Assembly: GCA_905221605.1 (NCBI GenBank)
Contig: CAJNDS010000668.1
Coordinates: 1,764,814 to 1,780,300, forward strand
Direction: 5' to 3'
DNA length: 15,487 nucleotides
From: Symbiodinium natans
Taxonomy: Eukaryota; Sar; Dinophyceae; Suessiales; Symbiodiniaceae
Part shown: in pieces, positions 9,631 through 15,310 of the stretch
Layout: each line of letters begins with the position of its first letter
How positions within the stretch are numbered: the first letter of the stretch is position 1
Translations under genes and position numbers: made by a program
Notes under the pieces: model-generated
Databases searched by the model: none
The model's input: only the letters and a program-made list of their open reading frames with translations
Told to the model about the DNA's origin: nothing

Positions 9631-10218
9631 CCCATTGGTTTTTATTGGTTTTTATTGGTTTTCTATTGGTTTTCTATTGGTTTTTTGGTTTTTATTTGTT
9701 TTCTATTGGTTTCTGTTGGATTTCTATGGCTTTTTATTGGTTTTCTATTGTTTTTTATTGGTTTTTGTTGGTTTTCTATTGGTGTTCTATCGGTGTTTAT
9801 TATTTTTATTGGTTTTCTCTTGGTTTTTATTGGTTTTCTATTGGTTCTTATTGGTTTTCTATTGGTTTATTGGTTTTCTATTGGTTTATTGGTTTTCTAT
9901 TGGTTTATTGGTTTTCTATTGGTTCTTATTGGTTTTCTATTGATTCTTATTGGTTTTCTATTGGCTTTTCTATTGGTTTTTACAGGTTTTTATGGTTTTT
10001 ATGGGTTTTCTATTGGTTTTTATAGGCTTTCGATTGGTTTTTATAGGTTTTCTATTGGTTCTTTATAGGTTTTCTATTGGCTTTTATTTGTTTTCTACTG
10101 GTTTTTATTGGTTCTATCGGTTTTTATAAGTTTTCTATTGGTTTTTATTGGTTTTCTAATGGTTTTCTATCGGTTTTTACTGGTTTTCTATTGGTTTCTA
10201 TTGGTTTTCTATTTGTTG
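9631..10218 (+). repeat. TTTTCTATTGG / TTTTTATTGG minisatellite array
   Basis: About 590 bp made of 10- and 11-base units, GGTTTTTATT and GGTTTTCTATT, often alternating as a 21-base dimer. A locally homogenised stretch near 9850-9920 has a 19-base period. I count about 33 ATTGG words. On the minus strand this is a dense series of CCAATAGAAAAC. All three plus-strand frames are open for long distances and read as Phe/Leu/Tyr/Trp/Gly-rich peptides. That is a direct result of a T/G-rich repeat without stop words and not evidence of membrane proteins. Confidence 0.93.
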
Positions 10219-10395
10219 TCAATCGATTTATAGAGGGTATGATCGTATAGATCGTAAATACTTAGGGCCAAAACAACTGCAATGACAACACGTGTGTAAA
10301 AAGAAGCGTAGTAGAAAAAGGTTGTAGGGACCTTCTGCTCTTTGAAAAGAAAGAGGCCACGCGTCTAAGATTTTTCGATGTTGCTTGTGGGTATC
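10219..10395. other. Short unique spacer
   Basis: A/T-leaning sequence after the TTTTCTATTGG array. It contains two near copies of GATCGTA (10232 and about 10249) and a purine-rich stretch near 10297-10352. No recognisable gene or RNA. Confidence 0.4.
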
Positions 10396-10438
10396 AACCC
10401 TAAACTCTAACCCCCAAACCCTAAATCCTAGGGTTTAG
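10396..10438. repeat. Palindromic telomere-like island
   Basis: C-strand telomere units (AACCCTAAACTCTAACCCCC) run into AAACCCTA (10416-10423), a 5-base centre and TAGGGTTT (10429-10436). The orientation therefore flips from CCCTAAA to TTTAGGG within about 20 bases, giving a perfect 8-bp stem. It has the same CCCTAA-then-TTAGGG polarity as the large block at 11273-11546. Confidence 0.85.
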
Positions 10439-10626
10439 TCAAGTCTAAGCATTCACTAATCCCATACCATGACAGAAGATATCGACATGTTTCACACGAA
10501 CACAGGCGCACACACAACCCAGACCCTGCCCCAAACACTAGGCCCTGAACCTTTTGCCTCACCCTAACCCGAGGATCCGAAACCCTAGCGCAAGGGGGGA
10601 CAGTGGGGGGCGGGGCCCAATCCAAA
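10439..10626. other. Spacer with weak telomere-like words
   Basis: About 190 bases holding isolated CCCTAACCC (near 10561) and AAACCCTAG (near 10580), and a G-rich run near 10596-10616. An 80-codon minus-strand ORF crosses it. I see no reason to call it a gene. Confidence 0.45.
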
Positions 10627-10869
10627 GGACCTTGCCCGCTTTTTATATGACCTTGTATGACCTTGCCCAAGAGAGGGCGCGGCCATACAAAGAGCGGGCA
10701 AAAGCCTGGTCACGTACAGATTGGGTAAGGTCATAAACAGATTGGGCAAGGTCATGGGTCAGCCTACGGACCTTGCTGATTGATTTTATGACCTTGCCGC
10801 TGTTTTTATGACTTTGCCTAATTCCTGGTTATATGACCTTGCGCTCTCAGTATATATGACTTTGCGCGC
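10627..10869. repeat. Cluster of TGACCTTGC words in both orientations
   Basis: Forward copies of (T/G)GACYTTG start near 10627, 10647, 10657, 10768, 10788, 10808, 10833 and 10856, most preceded by AT or TATAT. Two inverted copies belong to a 19-base direct repeat, ACAGATTGGGYAAGGTCAT, at 10716-10734 and 10737-10755. Spacing is irregular, so it is not a simple tandem array. It could be a decayed minisatellite, a cluster of protein-binding sites or nested small insertions. The sequence alone does not decide. Confidence 0.7.
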
Positions 10870-11184
10870 AATGTCATGAACATGGACATTTGAAAAGATG
10901 AGAGGTTTAGGATTAAGGTTTGATAGCACTTGAGTCTTCATGTGAGGATCGAGTCAGCGGAAGCCAATGCCGAAGAGCAGGGCGCGTTTGATCTAGAATT
11001 TTTGAGCTAGTATTTAAGAGCCCATCGAAATGCAAATAAGGCTAGGATCGTCAGGACGTCAGCAGTGCAGCATAGCCCACCACCATTCCACAAAGAAGAT
11101 ATGCAGATGAGCGGAGTTCTTGTTCAGAAAAAGAGAAACCAAATTTGAAGCAATGATTCGGCCTCGTGCTGTGTGTGTCGCGCG
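10870..11184. other. Spacer with no recognisable feature
   Basis: About 315 bases of mixed composition. It includes a telomere-like smear (GGTTTAGGATTAAGGTTTG near 10906) and otherwise unique sequence. No ORF of note, tRNA or snRNA signature is seen. Confidence 0.45.
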
Positions 11185-11203
11185 TTTCTTTTTCAGAAAG
11201 AAA
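11185..11203. repeat. Small TTTCTTT/AAAGAAA inverted repeat
   Basis: TTTCTTT at 11185-11191 and AAAGAAA at 11197-11203 pair perfectly around TTCAG. This weak A/T stem lies 25 bases upstream of the strong GC hairpin. On its own it is unremarkable. Confidence 0.5.
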
Positions 11204-11228
11204 TGTTCTCCTTAGCGGGGGGGAGGCG

Positions 11229-11263
11229 TCTCCGGCGGGGGGGCTGCGCCCCCCCGCCGGAGA
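11229..11263. repeat. Perfect GC-rich hairpin, 15-bp stem
   Basis: TCTCCGGCGGGGGGG (11229-11243) and its exact reverse complement (11249-11263) flank the 5-base centre CTGCG. The outer C and G of that centre can extend the stem to 16 bp. Upstream, CGGGGGGGAGGCG (about 11216-11228) looks like a partial extra copy of one arm. Short GC palindromes of this kind occur as mobile or dispersed elements in several algal and organellar genomes. Here I can only state that it is a perfect inverted repeat at the edge of the telomere-repeat complex. Confidence 0.9.
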
Positions 11264-11272
11264 ATCCGGTTT

Positions 11273-11402
11273 AGCCCTAAACCATAAAACGCCAAACCCT
11301 AATCCCTAAACGCAAGAATCTTCAAAACCCTAATCCCAAAACACGAAACACCCTCGAAACCCTAATGCAAAAGAGGAAAACCCCGAAAAAACCCTAATGA
11401 AA
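11273..11402 (-). repeat. Degenerate telomere-like block, CCCTAA orientation
   Basis: AAACCCTAAT occurs four times (starting near 11294, 11335, 11357 and 11389), with other CCCTAAA, CCCAAAA and ACCCTCG variants between them in A-rich context. Spacing is irregular. Orientation is opposite to everything that follows from 11411. Confidence 0.85.
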
Positions 11403-11410
11403 AACTGGAT

Positions 11411-11546
11411 TTTAGGGTTTACGGACTTTTAGGGTTTAGGGACTTTTAGGGTTTAGGGATTTTTAGGGTTTAGGGTTTTTTAGGGTTTAGGGTTTTTTAG
11501 GGTTTAGGGATTTTTAGGGTTCAGGGATTTTTCGGGTGGATTTAGG
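11411..11546 (+). repeat. 17-bp minisatellite built from two telomere heptamers plus a 3-base linker
   Basis: TTTAGGG starts at 11411, 11428, 11445, 11462, 11479, 11496 and 11513, exactly every 17 bases. The consensus is TTTAGGGTTTAGGGAYT. The last three bases are ACT, ACT, ATT, TTT, TTT, ATT and ATT in successive units. A degenerate eighth unit (TTTCGGG...) starts in register at 11530. The constant 7+7+3 register shows that a variant telomeric dimer was amplified as a unit, not that single heptamers decayed at random. Confidence 0.93.
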
Positions 11547-12043
11547 GTTTAGGGTTTCGGGTTTCGGGTTTAGGGTTTAGGGTTTAGGGTTTAGGGTTAG
11601 GGTTTAGGGTTTAGGGTTTAGGGTTCGGGTTTAGGGTTTAGGGTTTTCGGTTTTCAGGTTTAGGGTTTAAGGGTTAGGGTTTAGGGTTTAGGGTTTAGGT
11701 TTAGGGTTTAGGTTTAGGGTTTCGGTTTAGGGTTTGGGTTTTAGGGTTTTAGGGTTTAGGGTTTTAGGATTCGGGGTTTAAGGGTTTTAGGTTTAGGGTT
11801 TAGGGTTTAGGGTTTAGGGTTTATTAAGGGTTTAGGTTAGGGTTTAGGGTGTAGGGTTTAGGGTTTTTAGGGTTTAGGGTTTAGGGTTTAGGGTTAGGGT
11901 TTAGGTTAGGGTTTAGGTTAGGGTTTAGGGTTTCGGGTTTAGGGTTTTAGGGTTTAGGGTTTTAGGGTTTAGGGTTTTGGGGTTTAGGGTTTAGGGTGTA
12001 GGGGGTTTAGGGGTTTAGGGTTTTAGGGGTTTTAGGGTTAGGG
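11547..12043 (+). repeat. Degenerate TTTAGGG tract
   Basis: About 500 bases of G-strand telomere-like sequence. Variants include TTTCGGG, TTAGGG, TTTTAGGG, TTTAGG, TTTTGGGG and TGTAGGG, with occasional short insertions. Variant density falls toward the right end, where it meets the perfect heptamers. There is no gene content and the region is G-quadruplex-prone. Confidence 0.95.
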
Positions 12044-12162
12044 TTTAGGGTTTAGGGTTTAGGGTTTAGGGTTTAGGGTTTAGGGTTTAGGGTTTAGGGT
12101 TTAGGGTTTAGGGTTTAGGGTTTAGGGTTTAGGGTTTAGGGTTTAGGGTTTAGGGTTTAGGG
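12044..12162 (+). repeat. Perfect (TTTAGGG)17 interstitial telomere array
   Basis: 119 bases, exactly 17 uninterrupted TTTAGGG units, ending abruptly at GGGTTCAGC. It is internal, since more than 3.3 kb of other sequence follows. It is therefore an interstitial telomeric sequence in this window, or a chromosome-end sequence joined to satellites. Confidence 0.97.
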
Positions 12163-12284
12163 TTCAGCATCTCAAGTTCGAGCATTTACTAGGCCAGCAG
12201 TGTGTGTAGGCAACGGAACAAAACCCACCCGCCCAAAGAATCCCATAACATTACGAAAATAAAAAGCTTATTAATTTCTTATTC
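12163..12284. other. Unique spacer between telomere array and 62-bp minisatellite
   Basis: About 120 bases with no repeat to the rest of the window. A/T content rises toward the right end (AAAAAGCTTATTAATTTC region). No feature is recognised. Confidence 0.5.
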
Positions 12285-12871
12285 GTGCTGAACCATGGAG
12301 GGTTAGAGAGGTCAGCATTTCAGGGGTAAAATACCCTCCACGAAGCCTCCCTAAGAGGGTCGGAGGGGTCAAAATGGATCAAATTCTCCAATTGGTGCTG
12401 AACAATGGGGGGTCAGAGGGGTCGGAGAAGCCAAAATGGATCAAATTCTCCAATTGGTGCTGAACAATGGGGGGTCAGAGGGGTCGAAAAAGCCAAAATG
12501 GATCAAATTCTCCAATTGGTGCTGAACAATGGGGGGTCAAAGGGGTCAGAAGGGTCGACGTGGGTCAAATTCTCCAATTGATGCTGAACAATGAGGGGGT
12601 CAAAGGGGTTCAAAGGGGTCGGAGGGGTCGAAATGGATCAAATTCTCCAATTGGTGCTGAACAATGGGGTGCCAAGGGGGTCGGAGCGGCCGAAATGGAT
12701 CAAATTCTCCAATTGGTGCCGAACAATGGGGGGTCAAAGGGGTCGGAGGGGTCGAAATGGATCAAATTCTCCAATTGGTGCTGAACAATGGGGGGTCAAG
12801 GGGTCCGAGGGGTCGAAATGGATCAAATTCTCCAATTGGTGCTTAACAATGGGGGGTTAAAGGGGTCAGAG
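12285..12871. repeat. 62-bp minisatellite, array 1 (8 core units plus a 5' remnant)
   Basis: The core ATGGATCAAATTCTCC followed by AATTGGTGCTGAACAATG starts at 12374, 12436, 12498, 12560 (GTGGGTC variant), 12633, 12695, 12757 and 12818. Periods are 62, 62, 62, 73, 62, 62 and 61. The 73 reflects an extra 11 bases near 12600. The G-rich linker GGGGTC(A/G)GAGGGGTC varies between units. A remnant of a preceding unit (GTGCTGAACCATGG, then TCAGCATTT) lies at 12285-12320, and a leader containing CCACGAAGCCTCCCT lies at 12332-12373. Every core puts TGA in one frame and 62 is not a multiple of 3, so the short ORFs across it are not protein repeats. Confidence 0.95.
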
Positions 12872-12982
12872 GGCCAGCATTGAGAGGGCCAGAGAAATCT
12901 AGAAAATGAGGGGGTCATTTCCGCTATATACATTCTATTTAAAACTAACTGGGAATCGGGCCATTTTTACCGAATCCTGGGG
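12872..12982. other. Spacer between the two 62-bp arrays
   Basis: It begins as a diverged end of a unit (GGCCAGCATT, matching the remnant TCAGCATTT at 12312). It then holds about 80 bases found nowhere else in the window, including a TATATACATTCTATTTAAAA stretch. It leads into the second copy of the CCACGAAGCCTCCCT leader. Confidence 0.65.
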
Positions 12983-13286
12983 TACCCCCCACGAAGCCTC
13001 CCTGACAGCGGTCGGAGGGGTCAAAATGGATCAAATTCTCCAATTGGTGCTGAACAATGGGGGGTCAGAGGGGTCGAAAAAGCCAAAATGGATCAAATTC
13101 TCCAATTGGTGCTGAACAATGGGGGGTCAGAGGGGTCGGAGGGGTCGAAATGGATCAAATTCTCCAATTGGTGCTGAACAATGGGGGGTCAAAGGGGTCG
13201 GAGGGGCCAAAATGGATCAAATTCTCCAATTGGTGCTGAACAACGGGGGGGTGAAAAAAAAAGAAATGGATCAAATTCTCCAATTG
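12983..13286. repeat. 62-bp minisatellite, array 2 (5 core units)
   Basis: The leader TACCCCCCACGAAGCCTCCC (from 12983) matches that of array 1. Core units start at 13026, 13088, 13150, 13212 and 13266 (periods 62, 62, 62, 54). The last linker is replaced by an A-rich stretch, GTGAAAAAAAAAGAA. Linker variants appear in the same order as in array 1: GGTCAAAATGG first, then AAAGCCAAAATGG, then GTCGAAATGG. That supports a segmental duplication of leader plus array. Confidence 0.95.
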
Positions 13287-13296
13287 GTGTTTAACA

Positions 13297-13344
13297 TTTA
13301 GGGTTATATGGTAGAGTGGTTTAGGGTTTAGGGTGGTAGAGAGG
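13297..13344 (+). repeat. Telomere units interrupted by GGTAGAG(T/A)GG
   Basis: The last 62-bp unit passes directly into TTTAGGG at 13297 (ACATTTAGGG). Two interruptions, each containing GGTAGAGTGG or GGTAGAGAGG, precede further TTTAGGG units, so GGTAGAGNGGTTTAGGG is repeated twice here before the pure array begins. Confidence 0.85.
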
Positions 13345-13574
13345 TTTAGGGTTTAGGGTTTAGGGTTTAGGGTTTAGGGTTTAGGGTTTAGGGTTTAGGG
13401 TTTAGGGTTTAGGGTTTAGGGTTTAGGGTTTAGGGTTTATGGTTAGGGTTTAGGGTTTAGGGTTTAGGGTTTAGGGTTTAGGGTTTAGGGTTTAGGGTTT
13501 AGGGTTTAGGGTTTAGGGTTTAGGGTTTAGGGTTTAGGGTTTAGGGTTTAGGGTTTAGGGTTTAGGGTTTAGGG
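13345..13574 (+). repeat. Near-perfect TTTAGGG array (13 + 18 units)
   Basis: 13345-13435 is exactly 13 perfect TTTAGGG units. One TTTATGG and one TTAGGG variant occupy 13436-13448. 13449-13574 is exactly 18 further perfect units, ending at TTTATTGAGC. It is the longest telomere array in the window and is again internal, since 1.9 kb follows. Confidence 0.97.
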
Positions 13575-13640
13575 TTTATTGAGCTTGCTTCGTGTGCAGG
13601 GGTCGGTTTTTGAGAAAAATCTACCCCGACTTTTGTTGAC
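13575..13640. other. Short unique spacer
   Basis: 66 bases between the telomere array and the T tract, including GTGTGCAGGGGTCGG. No recognised feature. Confidence 0.5.
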
Positions 13641-13662
13641 TTTTTTTTTTTGTTTTTTTTTT

Positions 13663-13739
<77 letters not shown>

Positions 13740-13798
13740 TTTTTTTTTTGTTTCTTTTAGTTTTTTTGAATTTCTTCGAATTTCTTCTAGTTTCCCCT
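13641..13798 (+). repeat. Poly(T) tract with 75-base homopolymer
   Basis: Nearly pure T. An uninterrupted run of 75 T spans 13664-13738, flanked by T runs broken by single G or C. It ends in TTTCTTCGAATTTCTTCTAG and the junction TTCCCCTTGAGAGA. Homopolymer length should be treated with caution because sequencing and assembly are unreliable here. Confidence 0.95.
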
Positions 13799-14013
13799 TG
13801 AGAGAAGAGAGAAGAGAGAAGAGAGAAGAGAGAAGAGAGAAGAGAGAAGAGAGAAGAGAGAAGAGAGAAGAGAGAAGAGAGAAGAGAGAAGAGAGAAGAG
13901 AGAAGAGAGAATAGAGAAGAGAGAAGAGAGAAGAGAGAAGAGAGAAGAGAGAAGAGAGAAGAGAGAAGAGAGAAGAGAGAAGAGAGCAGAGAGAAGAGAG
14001 AAGAGAGAAGAGA
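13799..14013 (+). repeat. (AGAGAAG)n purine array, about 30 units
   Basis: A 7-base purine repeat kept in register for about 213 bases, with only two substitutions seen (T at 13912 and C at 13987). It is a pure polypurine strand with mirror symmetry, the type of sequence able to form intramolecular triplexes. The Arg/Glu/Lys repeat peptide it encodes has no independent support. Confidence 0.96.
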
Positions 14014-14261
14014 GTTTAGTTTTTTTTTAGTTTTTTTTTAGTTTTTTTTAGTTTTTTTTTGTTTTTTTTTTAGTTTTTTTTTAGTTTTTTTTTTGTTTTT
14101 TGTTTTAGTTTTTTTTGTGTTTTTTTGTTTTTTGTTGTTTCTTTTTTGTTTTTTTTTAGTTTTTTTGTGTTTCTTTGAGCTTCCCCTTGAGAGAAAAGAG
14201 AAGAGAAAGGATGATAGGCAAAAAGAGAGAAGGGAAGAGAGAAGAGAAGAGAGGAGAGATT
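14014..14261 (+). repeat. Second T-rich tract and degenerate GA tract
   Basis: 14014-14180 is made of T runs separated by AG, G or GTG. The junction TTCCCCTTGAGAGA at 14181-14194 is an exact match to 13792-13805. It is followed by a degenerate GAGAA/GAAGAG purine tract to 14261. The order (T tract, junction, GA tract) repeats that of 13641-14013. The Lys-rich minus-strand ORF (14038-14337) is a repeat by-product. Confidence 0.9.
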
Positions 14262-15090
14262 TGCCAGAAATGAAATGAATGATTAGATTATTAGAAAAAA
14301 AATCTTCGCCCAATGATTCCAGAAGAAATCTCTGCAAAGAAGATTATTTTAGAATATTTCTCTTTAGGAGATCCTCAATCAGATTTGATTTGGCAAGAAT
14401 GGAATGAATGATTAGATTCTTCGCCAAAAACCTTCGCCAAATGAATCCAGAAAAAATCTTCAAAAGGAAGATCTTCAGGATTCAGAATTTTTCTCATTAG
14501 GAAATTTCCAATCATATTTGGTTTGCCAGAAATGAAATGAATGATTAGGTTCTTCGCCAAAAAATCTTTGTCCAATGATTCCAGAAGAAATCTTTGAAAA
14601 GAAGATTATTTTAGAATATTCCTCTTTAGGAGATCCTCAATCAGATTTGATTTGGCAAGAAGAGAATGAATGATTAGATTCTTCGCCAAAAAATCGTCGC
14701 CAAATGAATCCAGAAAAATTCTTCAAAAGGAAGATCTTCAGGATTCAGAGGATTTCTCATGAAGACATTTGCAATCATATTCGGTTTGCCAGAAATGAAA
14801 TGAATGATTAGATTCTTCGCTAAAAAATCTTCGCCCGATGATCCCAGAACAAAATTCTGAAAAGAAGATTATTTTAGAATATTTCTCTTTAGGAAATCCT
14901 CAATCATATTTGATTTGGCAGGAAGGGAATGGATGATTAGATTCTTCGCCAAAATACCTTCGTCAAATGAATCCAGGAAAAATCTTCAAAAGGAAGGTCT
15001 TCAGGATTCATTTTTTTCCTCATTAGGAAATTTCCAATCATATTTGGTCTTCCAGAAATGAAATGAATGATTAGATTCTTCGCCAAAAAT
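14262..15090. repeat. Dimeric higher-order satellite (A 129 bp + B 133/134 bp)
   Basis: Monomers start at 14262 (A1), 14391 (B1), 14524 (A2), 14653 (B2), 14787 (A3), 14916 (B3) and 15050 (A4, truncated near 15090). A is TGCCAGAAATGAAATG at its start, with TCTTCGCCCAATGATTCC in A1 and close variants in A2 and A3. B starts TGGCAAGAATGGAATG or a close variant, with CTTCGCCAAATGAATCC in B1. All monomers share AATGAATGATTAG and a (T/C)TTTAGGA or CATTAGGAAA-type block. A is exactly 129 bp three times and B is 133, 134 and 134 bp, giving a 262-263 bp period. Periods are not multiples of 3, so the minus-strand ORF at 14375-14575 is not a protein repeat. The architecture resembles centromeric or subtelomeric satellites, but function is not shown. 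Confidence 0.95.
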
Positions 15091-15310
15091 AATAAATCTA
15101 TTTAGAAATATAGGAAAATCAATAATACATTTTCAGATTTGAGATTTTCAATTATATTTAGAAATAAGCGGAAACCAAAAATTCATAATCATAAGTGAAA
15201 TCTTGAATTATATTTAAAGATAATGCAATGTCAATAATTCATAATCGAAATTGAGTTTTTTAATATGTAGAAATATATGAAAAACTAAATATTTCGAAAG
15301 AAATACAAGA
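15091..15310. repeat. A/T-rich 56-bp tandem family, four units
   Basis: ATTTAGAAAT-like starts occur at 15100, 15156, 15212 (ATTTAAAGAT) and 15265 (ATGTAGAAAT), giving periods of 56, 56 and 53. Middle parts share TCAATAAT(A/T)CAT or AAAATTCATAATC and an end like TTGAATTAT. Divergence is high, so the family is older than the neighbouring satellite. The last unit fades into the decamer array. Confidence 0.75.

Noticed and set aside
9518-10068. Three overlapping 137-145 codon ORFs reading as very hydrophobic Phe/Leu/Trp/Tyr-rich membrane proteins
   Set aside because: They occupy all three plus-strand frames of the TTTTCTATTGG array. A T/G-rich repeat lacking stop words gives open frames everywhere, so there is no evidence of coding.
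10627-10869. TGACCTTG words considered as nuclear-receptor half-sites
   Set aside because: Nuclear receptors are animal-specific, and the telomere type and lack of animal features argue against an animal source.
11229-11263. GC hairpin considered as a bacterial intrinsic terminator
   Set aside because: No T run follows and no gene lies upstream. The context is eukaryotic telomere-like DNA.
12467-13301. Overlapping ORFs with repeated MDQILQLV, NGSNSPIGAEQW and KWIKFSNWC peptides
   Set aside because: These are the three frames of one 62-bp minisatellite. 62 is not divisible by 3 and one frame meets TGA in every unit, so a peptide repeat is not preserved.
13579-14337. Poly-Phe, Arg/Glu/Lys-repeat and poly-Lys ORFs
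   Set aside because: They are direct translations of poly(T), (AGAGAAG)n and poly(A) and have no unique sequence.
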